Source: an uncultured Chloroflexota bacterium (lineage in GTDB: Bacteria; Chloroflexota; Limnocylindria; Limnocylindrales; Limnocylindraceae). Taken from it: a stretch of 9,715 nt of DNA. Position 1 is the stretch's first letter; each line of letters begins with the position of its first letter. Positions 1 through 6,846 of the stretch are shown one piece after another. Position numbers and translations under genes: made by a program. The notes under the pieces are model-generated. The model saw only the letters and a program-made list of their open reading frames with translations. It searched no databases and was not told the DNA's origin. The stretch is taken from NCBI GenBank assembly GCA_903937225.1, contig CAIZYO010000086.1, forward strand, positions 1 to 9,715. Reading direction: 5' to 3'.

Positions 1-1
1 C

Positions 2-610
2 GCCGCGTTTCAGTACCACTACTTCCCGTCTTCACAAATTGCACTGATCGCACTCGCGCTTCTTCTCGCCGATTTGCGAAACGGAGCGACGCGCGCGGTT
101 CGCCTGGCACAGGGTGGGCTCGCCACACTGATCCTTGCCGCGCCACTGCTCTGGACCGCAACGCCTCTCTTGTGTGCCGCCGCAGGAGTTCTTGATGTCT
201 ATGCGGAGAGTCAGGTCTGCCTCTCTTCTGGGCTCGCAACACCAGGGCCAGTGATCGGCGCGGTGCTTCTGATCCCTGCCGCATATACGGCGTGGTCACT
301 TCGTCACATCCGCGATCCTCGTCGGCTGTTCCGCTGGTCGCTCGGCGCGATCGCGGTCGTTGCACTGATTTGGTATCCGAACTGGTCAGCGCTTCCACTT
401 CCAACGGGAGTGCACAACGTGTATCAAGGTGTTTTCCCAACATGGACCTGGTCGTTCCAATTTGGGGTCACACTTGAGAAGCCAGTTGACGTGCCACTCG
501 TTAGCGGAGCAACACTCCTCTTCGCAGTAGCGCTCGCGGCGGTCGCGCTTCTTACGTATGCGCTATTCGAGTACGCGCGGCGAAGAGAACTCCACAAGGA
601 TCGCTCGTAG
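2..610 (+). CDS. Membrane glycosyltransferase, PMT/GT39-like, C-terminal part (5' end outside window)
   Basis: The reading frame is open from base 2 to the TAG at 608-610, giving at least 202 residues; the true start lies upstream. The visible part is strongly hydrophobic, with about four membrane segments: one at the very start after a QYHYFP sequence, two in the middle, and one near the end before a basic tail (YARRRELHKDRS). An aromatic YHYFP-type motif before a leucine/alanine-rich helix, followed later by a WYPNWSALPLP sequence and an aromatic patch (PTWTWSFQFG), resembles the C-terminal part of lipid-carrier-dependent glycosyltransferases of the PMT/GT39 kind. Those enzymes move a sugar from a polyprenyl-phosphate carrier to protein or lipid outside the membrane. 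The catalytic N-terminal acidic loop is not in the window, so family and activity stay tentative. The 3' end overlaps the convergent cupin-like gene by 48 bases. Confidence 0.65.
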   Translation, partial: AAFQYHYFPSSQIALIALALLLADLRNGATRAVRLAQGGLATLILAAPLLWTATPLLCAAAGVLDVYAESQVCLSSGLATPGPVIGAVLLIPAAYTAWSLRHIRDPRRLFRWSLGAIAVVALIWYPNWSALPLPTGVHNVYQGVFPTWTWSFQFGVTLEKPVDVPLVSGATLLFAVALAAVALLTYALFEYARRRELHKDRS

Positions 611-901
611 CGGAACCCCGTCGGTCGCAAGGAGGCGCTCAACCGCCGCAGGAAGCGCAACCGCTTCACCAGATGCAACGCGCTGACGTTCGTCAGCAAG
701 GGCGAGCCATCCACCACCCTCAATTACAATCAGCAGCGCGTCATTCGGTGAACGAAGTGGTCCGAGCGCTGCACGCTCGCTCAAGGTGATCTCTGTGATG
801 TGCGCCGTTGTGCCGGCGTGCAGGAGCGCGCTCTCTACGCCTGTTGCCCCCGAACCGCGATCTGGTCGACGCTGTCCTGGTCCGAAGCGGCGGATCTCCA
901 C
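563..901 (-). CDS. Small cupin-like protein without the usual metal-binding histidines
   Basis: This encodes 112 residues from a GTG start at 901-899, 10 bases after the stop of the upstream membrane-protein gene, so the two probably share a transcript. No clear Shine-Dalgarno precedes the GTG. The sequence shows the layout of a single cupin beta-barrel: a strand-rich N-terminal half, an N-D-A-L-L-I-V-I-E-G-G-G stretch (about residues 53-64), then S-G-E-A-V-A-L-P (about 78-84), matching the 'G...G D ...P' turn of cupin motif 2. The HxH of motif 1 and the histidine of motif 2 are absent, so if it is a cupin it is probably not a metalloenzyme and may bind a small ligand or act structurally. The function cannot be named. 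The fold call is by motif reading only. Its last 48 bases overlap the 3' end of the convergent glycosyltransferase gene. Confidence 0.65.
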   Translation of the reverse strand: MEIRRFGPGQRRPDRGSGATGVESALLHAGTTAHITEITLSERAALGPLRSPNDALLIVIEGGGWLALADERQRVASGEAVALPAAVERLLATDGVPLRAILVEFSSPRVLE

Positions 902-911
902 CGCGTGACGC

Positions 912-1340
912 TCAGCGCTTCTTGCTGCCGCCGCGGCGATTCGGTCGCTTGAGAGTTGCCTCCACTCCGTCGCTCACCTGGCGTCGTGTGCGCAACATCG
1001 CCTCATGCGCCGCTTCAGCGGCGAGCTGTGGCGGGAAGCGATTCACGACCGTGTCGCGGAGTAGATAGAGGCCAATCGCCGTCGTAACGATCGGAAAGAT
1101 TCCATACCACTGGAAGGCGGCGTAGATCAGGTTGAGTCCGAAGGTGGTCACGCCAATCCAGAGGAGATACTCCCACTCGTTACCGAGCACTCCTCTTCCG
1201 TTCGTTCCGCGCGTTGACCATGCGTAGGCGACGATGGTGAAGATAAAGAGCAGGAGGTTCACCACCCAGAATGGGGTGTAGAAGGTGCCGAGCCGCGCGT
1301 TCAGCGCAACGAAGAGATACTCCCAAGGCCACTGCGCCAT
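912..1340 (-). CDS. Uncharacterised membrane protein with three predicted helices
   Basis: This encodes 142 residues from an ATG at 1340-1338. A GAGG Shine-Dalgarno (plus-strand 1348-1351) sits 7 bases upstream and supports the start. The N-terminus is aromatic (MAQWPWEYLF). Three hydrophobic segments follow, at about residues 23-41, 58-77 and 81-95. The last 45 residues form a soluble, basic, arginine/lysine-rich tail ending GGSKKR, which by the positive-inside rule suggests a cytoplasmic C-terminus. I do not recognise the family and see no catalytic motif. It is the first gene of a minus-strand pair with the cupin-like gene and is divergent from the PurH-like gene, with 73 bases between the two start codons. 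The regular coding pattern, clear start signal and tight downstream spacing make it a convincing real gene of unknown function. Confidence 0.75.
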   Translation of the reverse strand: MAQWPWEYLFVALNARLGTFYTPFWVVNLLLFIFTIVAYAWSTRGTNGRGVLGNEWEYLLWIGVTTFGLNLIYAAFQWYGIFPIVTTAIGLYLLRDTVVNRFPPQLAAEAAHEAMLRTRRQVSDGVEATLKRPNRRGGSKKR

Positions 1341-1413
1341 TCCGTTACCTCACTCATCTCTATTGACCCGACAAGTGGTCGGTTCGTCAGGCGAGTATGC
1401 CATCATCGCCCCC
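1341..1413. promoter_or_regulatory. Divergent intergenic spacer, likely promoters both ways; small inverted repeat
   Basis: This 73-base gap separates the start of the minus-strand membrane-protein gene from the start of the plus-strand PurH-like gene, so promoters for both are expected here or just inside the genes. It contains an inverted repeat, CCGAC (1368-1372), five bases, GTCGG (1378-1382), near the centre. That could be a small operator, but the arms are only 5 bp. A TATGCC at 1396-1401 could be a -10 element for a nearly leaderless PurH-like mRNA, but I see no convincing -35 at the right distance. The minus-strand ribosome binding site is at 1348-1351. Only the location is well supported. 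Confidence 0.35.
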
Positions 1414-2796
1414 ATGCGGGTCCTCCTCGTCGCCAGCCCAGCGCACCCTACGGTGGCTCGGTTCACGCCGACACTCGCCACCCTCGCCGCACAAGGGTGC
1501 TCCATTGAGGCGTGCCTCCCCCTCTCCCCCGAGCTCACCCGCGAAGGGATCCTCCACGTGGCGCTCGGGGACTCCGAACTCGACGCGGCGCTCCGCGGCC
1601 TTACGGATAGCGATCTCCTCATTGCCCCACTCGCCGGCCCCGCCGCACTGGGCGCTGTCGCCCAGGTAATTGGAAGAGGAGCGGGCGCGCCACTCCTCCT
1701 CGTTGACGCAAACGACGCGGGGGATCTTGTTGGGTCGCTCGCCATGGCGCGTGATGGTGGAACCGTTGGCACGGCCGTCCGCGAACGGTTGATCCAGAGC
1801 GCTGCGTTTGCCCTCGCATCCGTCCTTGCACCCGCTGCGCGCGGAAACGACGAGTTTCCTGAACGACAACTCCTTCTCTTAGAGCGCGTGCGCACCTTCC
1901 AGCACGGTGAGAATCCGCACCAGCGCGCCGCCGCGTACATGCACGCCTTGCGAAACCGCGCAGGTGTGCTTGGCGCACAACTTGTGCAAGGGAGCGAACC
2001 CACACTGAACGACGTCCTTGATCTTGATGCTGGCGCGCGACTCGTCGCTGACCTCCCAATCCCAAGCGCAGCACTCATTCGCCACACTGATCCGATTGGT
2101 GCTGCAACCGCTGAGACTCCACTCGGCGCTCTCAAGCGCGCACTTGAAACCGATCACGCGGCAGCATCGGGAGCAATCGTTGCGCTGAACACGCCGATCG
2201 ACCGCGCAGTGGCCGTAGAGATTGCGGGAGGGAGCTACGAAGCGGTGGTCGCACCAGGAGTGGCAGACGAGAGTGCCGCCTCCGCACTCGCCGCTCGTCC
2301 AGATCTGCGTGTGTTGTTGTACGAACCAGAACACCCCCAAACTCATGAACTGATTGGACTCGGTGATGCGCTCTTGATGCAGACCGCAGATCACGGAGCC
2401 ATTGAACGCAGCGAACTCCGTGTGGTGACGGAGCGCCGACCTACGCTGGAAGAGCTCACCGACGCACTCTTTGCATGGCGAGTCGTGCGACACGTTCGCT
2501 CCAATGCAATTGTCATTGCGCGAAACGCCACCACGCTCGGCATTGGAGCAGCGCAAGTTAACCGCCGCGTTGCGGTTGATATTGCACTTCAGCGCGCAGG
2601 TGATCGCGCGCGAGGCGCCGTGATGGCCTCGGACGCCTACTTTCCATTTGCAGAAGGGATCGCCGCCGCCGCAGCTGCGGGTGTGACCGCCGTCGTGCAA
2701 CCGGGTGGTTCCCGTCGAGACACTGCAGCGATTGAGATCGCAAATCGGAACGGGATGGCGATGGTGTTCACTGGCCGCCGCCACTACCGAAGGTAG
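1414..2796 (+). CDS. Divergent PurH-like protein (AICAR transformylase/IMP cyclohydrolase family), probably altered or inactive
   Basis: This encodes 460 residues from the ATG at 1414. PurH normally has an N-terminal IMP cyclohydrolase domain of about 200 residues and a C-terminal AICAR transformylase domain, and makes IMP in the cytosol. The C-terminal family signature is clear: HGENPHQ (164-170), RSNAIVIA (362-369), GIGAAQVNR (376-384), ASDAYFPF (405-412), QPGGSRRD (429-436) and a terminal MVFTGRRHYRR. However, the catalytic KHxNPCG motif reads RHTDPIG (223-229), so the key lysine is arginine, and SAFGGI reads AASGAI (250-255). The N-terminal domain is about 150 residues and lacks the STGGT and GRVKTLHP motifs; only a faint echo of the GGP-RAAAKN region remains (AGPAALGAVAQ, 74-84). 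The product may be a PurH paralogue with changed or lost activity. No Shine-Dalgarno precedes the start. The stop is 6 bases before the methyltransferase gene. Confidence 0.8.
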   Translation: MRVLLVASPAHPTVARFTPTLATLAAQGCSIEACLPLSPELTREGILHVALGDSELDAALRGLTDSDLLIAPLAGPAALGAVAQVIGRGAGAPLLLVDANDAGDLVGSLAMARDGGTVGTAVRERLIQSAAFALASVLAPAARGNDEFPERQLLLLERVRTFQHGENPHQRAAAYMHALRNRAGVLGAQLVQGSEPTLNDVLDLDAGARLVADLPIPSAALIRHTDPIGAATAETPLGALKRALETDHAAASGAIVALNTPIDRAVAVEIAGGSYEAVVAPGVADESAASALAARPDLRVLLYEPEHPQTHELIGLGDALLMQTADHGAIERSELRVVTERRPTLEELTDALFAWRVVRHVRSNAIVIARNATTLGIGAAQVNRRVAVDIALQRAGDRARGAVMASDAYFPFAEGIAAAAAAGVTAVVQPGGSRRDTAAIEIANRNGMAMVFTGRRHYRR

Positions 2797-2802
2797 AGGG
2801 AG

Positions 2803-3981
2803 ATGGATCAGCCACTTCTCGAACGCATCCGAACAGAGATTCGCACGCAAGGACCCATCAGCTTCGCGCGATTCATGGAGCGCGCGCTTACGGAGCCTGG
2901 CCTCGGTTACTACGTTGGCACGCAGCCGCGCGCAGGACGCGATGGTGATTTTATGACTGCACCAGAAATGCACAGCCTTCTCGGCTCTGCGTTGGCGCGC
3001 CTGATCCGCGAAACGTGGGAGAGACTTGATCGACCGCAACCGTTTCGATACACGGAGTACGGCGCCGGATCTGGTGCGCTCCTTCTTGCAGTCGTTGATC
3101 AGCTGATCAGAGATGAGTCACTACTTCTTGAAGCACTACAGATTCAACTGATTGAAATCAATCCACACCGGCGTGAAGAGATTCAACGTGCACTAGCGAC
3201 GCGTGCGCTGCGCCATCCGTTGAAAATCGTTGAGCAAGATGCTCCGCCCGTCGCCGGCGTTGTTGTGGCGAACGAGTTTCTTGATGCGCTCCCCTTTCAC
3301 ATCTATGTCGGTCGCGCGGCGACCGCGCACGGCACTGCAGAGCGTTGTGTTGGATTGAACGAAGAGGACTCACTCGTTTGGGTGGAGGTGCCACTCGGAG
3401 AGGCAGAGGCGACGCGCGTGCGCGCGCGGTTCGGCGCGCCACTGACAGAAGGTCAGCGCGCAGAGGCCTGCTTCGCTGCAGATGCGTGGCCGCACGAACT
3501 CGCCGAAAAGATCAGCGGCGGGCTTGTGGTGATGATTGATTACGGACGCGAGGGGGCTGACCTTCGTGATGCAGCCAGCCGCGCCGCGGGGACAGCACTC
3601 GCCTACCAGGGGCATCGAGCGACCGACGATCTGCTGGGTGACCCAGGGGGGCGGGATCTGACCGCCCACGTGGACCTGACCGCCCTCCGAGCCGCCGCCA
3701 CCGCGGCGGGGCTCACCCCAGTCGCCTCCACCAGCCAGGCGGCGCTCCTTGCGGGGGTGGGCCTTGATGACGAGATTGAACGGATTCGGCGAGGCCCTGA
3801 GGCGACCCTCGAGGGGGCGATTGCGCTTCGCTCGGCACTCGCCCGGCTGATGAACCCCCGTGGCATGGGCGGATTCGCCGTGGAGCTCTTCGCGCTCGGC
3901 TCGGCTGAGCACGTTTCACGCCTGGCGGACGCGAGGAATCCACTCCCCGGAGCGGCGGCTCCGATCCGCCCCCTCGTCTAG
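2803..3981 (+). CDS. midA: MidA/NDUFAF7-family SAM-dependent methyltransferase (probable complex I assembly factor)
   Basis: This encodes 392 residues, full length for the family (DUF185). The N-terminus matches the typical start (GPISFARFME, 17-26; EPGLGYY, 31-37), then GDFMTAPE (48-55). SAM-binding motif I is TEYGAGSGAL (84-93), and the downstream family motif is VANEFLDALPFH (155-166). A late M-I-D-Y-G is at about 244-248. The mitochondrial relative NDUFAF7 symmetrically dimethylates an arginine of NDUFS2 (the NuoD homologue) during complex I assembly. Here the gene lies directly upstream of nuoA-nuoB-nuoC-nuoD, and NuoD keeps that arginine (Arg84), so a matching role is a good inference, though activity cannot be seen. 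An AGAGGG ribosome binding site (2795-2800) overlaps the stop of the PurH-like gene and is unusually close to the ATG. Codon third positions become markedly more GC-rich from about 3590. Confidence 0.88.
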   Translation: MDQPLLERIRTEIRTQGPISFARFMERALTEPGLGYYVGTQPRAGRDGDFMTAPEMHSLLGSALARLIRETWERLDRPQPFRYTEYGAGSGALLLAVVDQLIRDESLLLEALQIQLIEINPHRREEIQRALATRALRHPLKIVEQDAPPVAGVVVANEFLDALPFHIYVGRAATAHGTAERCVGLNEEDSLVWVEVPLGEAEATRVRARFGAPLTEGQRAEACFAADAWPHELAEKISGGLVVMIDYGREGADLRDAASRAAGTALAYQGHRATDDLLGDPGGRDLTAHVDLTALRAAATAAGLTPVASTSQAALLAGVGLDDEIERIRRGPEATLEGAIALRSALARLMNPRGMGGFAVELFALGSAEHVSRLADARNPLPGAAAPIRPLV

Positions 3982-4053
3982 AATCCTCGAAGGATCCACC
4001 CTTCGCCCCGCACGGGGCGCGGCACGGGAGTAGGGGTCCAACAGAGGAGCTGC
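3982..4053 (+). promoter_or_regulatory. nuo leader: two small hairpins and the nuoA ribosome binding site
   Basis: The 72 bases between the methyltransferase and nuoA hold two inverted repeats. The first is ATCCT (3983-3987), CGA, AGGAT (3991-3995), directly after the stop codon. The second is CGCCCC (4004-4009), loop GCAC, GGGGCG (4014-4019), a stable 6-bp GC stem. No T-run follows either, so neither looks like a classical intrinsic terminator. They may stabilise or separate the nuo mRNA, or be chance in GC-rich DNA. GAGGAG at 4044-4049 lies 4 bases before the nuoA ATG. This is the longest gap in the plus-strand run, so a nuo promoter could be here; I see no clear -35/-10 pair. Confidence 0.4.
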
Positions 4054-4410
4054 ATGAACGGACTCTGGTACGTCCTCGGCTTCGCCGGCGCGGGTGTCTC
4101 CTTCGTCTTTTTGACGATCGGAATCGCCTGGCTGATCTCCCACCGCACCCGCGGCAGCCGCGGGAAGCAGGTGCCATATGAGTCAGGGATCGACACCTAC
4201 GGCGACACCCACGGCCGCTTCGGCCTCTCGTTCTACCTCTACGCACTCCTCTTCGTTGCGTTCGATGTTGAGATCGTCTTCATCTACATCTGGGCGCTCA
4301 ACTTTCAGACACTTCTCATTGAAGGACTTGTCTCAATGGCGGTATTCATTGGCGTCTTGCTGATCGGCCTCGCATACGCGTGGCGCAAAGGGGTGCTCGC
4401 ATGGCGATGA
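4054..4410 (+). CDS. nuoA: NADH-quinone oxidoreductase subunit A
   Basis: This encodes 118 residues, the usual size. NuoA is a small subunit of the complex I membrane arm at the junction with the Q module. Three membrane helices are predicted, at about 4-29, 58-78 and 89-109. Between the first two is the conserved loop PYESG (41-45), and the second helix carries the family signature [14 protein letters not shown] (60-73) with the conserved acidic pair Asp71 and Glu73. Two small departures are visible: the loop cysteine common in bacteria is serine (PYESG), and the FLYPWA sequence after the second helix reads FIYIWA, losing the proline. The ATG follows a GAGGAG site at 4 bases. The gene overlaps nuoB by 10 bases and opens the nuo cluster. 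Confidence 0.95.
   Translation: MNGLWYVLGFAGAGVSFVFLTIGIAWLISHRTRGSRGKQVPYESGIDTYGDTHGRFGLSFYLYALLFVAFDVEIVFIYIWALNFQTLLIEGLVSMAVFIGVLLIGLAYAWRKGVLAWR
4387..4393 (+). promoter_or_regulatory. Ribosome binding site that selects the nuoB start
   Basis: AAAGGGG lies inside the end of nuoA, 7 bases before the ATG at 4401. This spacing favours ATG 4401 over the in-frame GTG at 4380, which lies upstream of the site, and over ATG 4407, which is 13 bases away. Confidence 0.6.
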
Positions 4411-5078
4411 CGCGCGATCCAAAGAAGGCGCTTCAGACGCCGATCGTCACACCGAACACCCTATGGACGACAGACAATCCGCGCGCGTACGGTGGACAAC
4501 CGCTCGCCGAACATCCGAACCTTGAGCTCGCGCGCTATGACGCAACGGGCGACGGTCGCGTGGATGATGCGCGCTGGAGCGGCGCGCTCGGCGCAATTCC
4601 CACCAAGGCAGACGTCGTCCTTGACTTGATCCGCGCGAACAGCCTCTGGCCGCTCCTCTCAGGGCTTGCCTGCTGCGCGATTGAGATGATGTCAACTGCA
4701 ACACCAAAGAACGATATTGATCGCTGGGGAATGTTTCCATTCCGCGCATCACCTCGACAAGCAGACGTACTGATCGTTGCAGGAACGCTGACGACGAAAA
4801 TGGCAGAGCCACTGATTCGACTCTGGGAGCAGATGCCAGAACCAAAATGGGTTGTTGCGATGGGTGACTGCACATGCTCTGGTGGTCGATACAAGCGCAG
4901 CTACTCCGTGGTGCAGGGAATTGATCGCGTCATGCCAGTTGACGTCTACATTCCAGGCTGCCCGCCACGACCAGAGGGTCTCATCTACGGAATGATGAAA
5001 CTGCAGCAGCTCATCAAGGATCGTCGCGGACACTGGCCAGAGCGCGCCATTGGCCCAACCGTTCCGGACGGCATCTGA
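4401..5078 (+). CDS. nuoB: NADH-quinone oxidoreductase subunit B, carries cluster N2
   Basis: This encodes 225 residues from ATG 4401, chosen by its AAAGGGG site and the 10-base overlap with nuoA. NuoB holds [4Fe-4S] cluster N2, which passes electrons to quinone in the Q module. The four ligands are visible: the tandem Cys91-Cys92 ([10 protein letters not shown]), Cys157 (MGDCTCSGG) and Cys187 (PGCPPRPE). Other family motifs are FRASPRQAD (114-122) and YSVVQG (168-173). About 70 residues precede the core domain, longer than in many bacterial NuoB proteins. Two oddities surround the third ligand: an extra cysteine, Cys159, gives C-T-C, and one extra residue lies between Cys157 and Cys187 compared with E. 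coli or Thermus, where the gap is 29. The stop TGA overlaps the nuoC ATG by one base. Confidence 0.95.
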   Translation: MAMTRDPKKALQTPIVTPNTLWTTDNPRAYGGQPLAEHPNLELARYDATGDGRVDDARWSGALGAIPTKADVVLDLIRANSLWPLLSGLACCAIEMMSTATPKNDIDRWGMFPFRASPRQADVLIVAGTLTTKMAEPLIRLWEQMPEPKWVVAMGDCTCSGGRYKRSYSVVQGIDRVMPVDVYIPGCPPRPEGLIYGMMKLQQLIKDRRGHWPERAIGPTVPDGI

Positions 5079-5629
5079 TGGACCGCGCACTCGCCACCGC
5101 GTTGACCGAACGATTCGGGAGCACGCTGCTCACACCTGTGCGTCAGCGATTTGACGAAACGGAAATTCGCGTCAGCGTTGCCGATGCAATCGAAACGTTG
5201 CGCGCGCTGCATGACGAGACCGAGTTTGCGTTTGAGATGTTGATTGATCTTTGCGGCGTTGATACAGGCGAAGAGATGCAAGTCGTGTATCACCTCTCAT
5301 CCTCACGAAGTGGTGACTGGCTTCGCGTGATCGTTCCTGGCATTGACCGAAGTGCGCCGCGTGTGAACTCACTCGTCTCACTCTGGCCAGGTGCTGAATG
5401 GATGGAGCGCGAGGCGTACGACATGTTCGGCATCATCTTCGAAGGGAATCGTGATCTTCGTCGCATCTACATGCCCGACGACTACGCGAGCCACCCGCTC
5501 CGAAAAGACTTCTATCTCGCCGACGACGCATCGCGTTCGCCGGCTGCTGGTGTGCGCAACATGGAGCGCGCAGGAACGCCTGTTGATGCAACGCGCGGCA
5601 CCACGCTGCGCAAGAGTCCGGGGGCATAA
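5078..5629 (+). CDS. nuoC: NADH-quinone oxidoreductase subunit C
   Basis: This encodes 183 residues from an ATG that overlaps the nuoB stop (TGATG), so translation is probably coupled; no strong Shine-Dalgarno is visible. NuoC is the '30 kDa' peripheral subunit that packs against NuoD in the Q module and has no cofactor. The family signature is present: EREAYDMFGIIF (110-121), LRRIYMPDDY (127-136) and PLRKDF (140-145). The usual GHPDLRR reads GNRDLRR, a mild change. About 38 residues follow the signature (ADDASRSP to the end), a short low-complexity C-terminal tail. It is not fused to NuoD, unlike in E. coli. The stop is two bases before the nuoD GTG. Confidence 0.95.
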   Translation: MDRALATALTERFGSTLLTPVRQRFDETEIRVSVADAIETLRALHDETEFAFEMLIDLCGVDTGEEMQVVYHLSSSRSGDWLRVIVPGIDRSAPRVNSLVSLWPGAEWMEREAYDMFGIIFEGNRDLRRIYMPDDYASHPLRKDFYLADDASRSPAAGVRNMERAGTPVDATRGTTLRKSPGA

Positions 5630-5631
5630 CC

Positions 5632-6846
5632 GTGACGACACCACTGACGAAGCCATCGCTCGACGATCCACGAATTGCGATACCCGCCGCCTCGGAGTGG
5701 TACGAACCAGCGCCAACTGCGCAGACAGAGCGCCAGGCGGAGTTCCTCAACCTTCGGGACGGCGAGATGTTCGTCAACATGGGACCGCAGCACCCGTCCA
5801 CACACGGCGTGCTCCGCATCGTCGTCAAGGTGAATGGCGAGCAGGTCGTTGATCTCGATCCTGTGCTCGGATATCTGCACCGCGGCGTTGAGAAACTCTG
5901 CGAGAACGCCGACTACCACCAGGCGATCTGCTACACCGACCCGCTCGAGTACGTCGCCTCGCTCTTCTGCGAGGCGGCCCCCGTCGCCGCGTTTGAGAAG
6001 TTGATGGACGTCGAGGTTCCGCGCCGCGCCCAGTACATTCGCGTGCTAACCATGGAGCTGAACCGCATCGCCAGCCACACCCTCTTCCAGGGCTGGATGG
6101 CGCTGGATCTTGGTGGGATCACCCCAATCCTCTGGTCGTTCATTGAGCGCGACGAGATCGTGGACATGCTCGCCGCACTCACCGGCCAGAAGCTGCTCTA
6201 CAACTACTACCGCATCGGTGGAGTGAACGGCGATCTGAACCACGAGTTCATGAGCCGACTCGGCAACTGGATGAGCCGCGCCGCCGCGCAGATCGATTCA
6301 AACCTTGGCCTGATGAACGAAAACGAGATCTTCGTTCGACGCACGCGTGGTCTCGGCACACTCGACGCCGCCACCGCGCTCCGCATGGGCGTTACCGGAC
6401 CGAACCTCCGCGCCACCGGCGTGCCGTTCGATCTGCGACGCGACCACCCGTACCTTGTCTACCCAGAGTTGGAGTTCAACGTACCGACGCGCGACGAAGG
6501 CGACTCACTCGCGCGATACATGGTGCGCATTGACGAGATCCGCGAATCCATTCGCATCATTGACCAGGTGTTGCACGAAATGCCAGACGGTCCCGTGATG
6601 GCAAAGTTGCCGCGCCTGATCCGACCACGACCGGGCCGCGCATTCGGTGCGGTAGAGGGGCCGCGCGGCGCATACGGTGTGTACGCGATCTCTGACGGAA
6701 CCGATCAACCGTTCCGCATGCGCATTCACGATCCATCATTCGTGCACTTGCAACTTGTCGGACCACTGACGCGCGGAAATCTTATTGCCGACACCATGGC
6801 GGTGATGGCGAGCCTTGATCCAGTGATGGGCGGGGTAGACAAGTGA
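5632..6846 (+). CDS. nuoD: NADH-quinone oxidoreductase subunit D, quinone-site subunit
   Basis: This encodes 404 residues from GTG 5632, two bases after nuoC; a G-run (5619-5624) may serve as a weak ribosome binding site. NuoD is the '49 kDa' subunit that forms the quinone-reduction site with NuoB. NMGPQHPSTHGVLR (49-62) carries His58, the counterpart of the Thermus quinone-site His38. Tyr107 in PLEYVAS corresponds to Thermus Tyr87. The loop YLHRGVEKL (81-89) holds Arg84, equivalent to the arginine of human NDUFS2 that NDUFAF7 methylates. The protein ends DPVMGGVDK, the typical NuoD terminus. About 46 residues precede the conserved core. Nothing suggests loss of function, in contrast to the downstream N-module genes. 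The stop overlaps the nuoH GTG by 4 bases. Confidence 0.96.
   Translation: MTTPLTKPSLDDPRIAIPAASEWYEPAPTAQTERQAEFLNLRDGEMFVNMGPQHPSTHGVLRIVVKVNGEQVVDLDPVLGYLHRGVEKLCENADYHQAICYTDPLEYVASLFCEAAPVAAFEKLMDVEVPRRAQYIRVLTMELNRIASHTLFQGWMALDLGGITPILWSFIERDEIVDMLAALTGQKLLYNYYRIGGVNGDLNHEFMSRLGNWMSRAAAQIDSNLGLMNENEIFVRRTRGLGTLDAATALRMGVTGPNLRATGVPFDLRRDHPYLVYPELEFNVPTRDEGDSLARYMVRIDEIRESIRIIDQVLHEMPDGPVMAKLPRLIRPRPGRAFGAVEGPRGAYGVYAISDGTDQPFRMRIHDPSFVHLQLVGPLTRGNLIADTMAVMASLDPVMGGVDK

Noticed and set aside
1285..1413. Upstream extension of the PurH-like gene to an earlier in-frame start
   Set aside because: It would overlap the divergent membrane-protein gene, the added 43 residues look non-coding, and the sequence from ATG 1414 (MRVLLVAS) is a natural beta-strand protein start.
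1879..3039. A 386-codon open frame on the minus strand, antisense to the PurH-like and methyltransferase genes
   Set aside because: It runs across two well-supported genes and their junction, is rich in Cys, His and Arg with no recognisable motif, and is the kind of open frame that GC-rich coding DNA produces by chance.
3096..3109. A perfect 14-bp palindrome (TGATCAGCTGATCA) inside the methyltransferase gene
   Set aside because: It encodes ordinary residues in the conserved frame, and about 0.6 perfect 14-bp palindromes are expected by chance in a window of this length.
4004..4019. GC-rich hairpin as an intrinsic terminator after the methyltransferase gene
   Set aside because: No T-run follows; the downstream bases are GCGGCACGGG.
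5391..5852. A 153-codon plus-strand open frame overlapping nuoC and nuoD
   Set aside because: Arginine-rich shadow in another frame of two clear nuo genes, with no ribosome binding site or motif.
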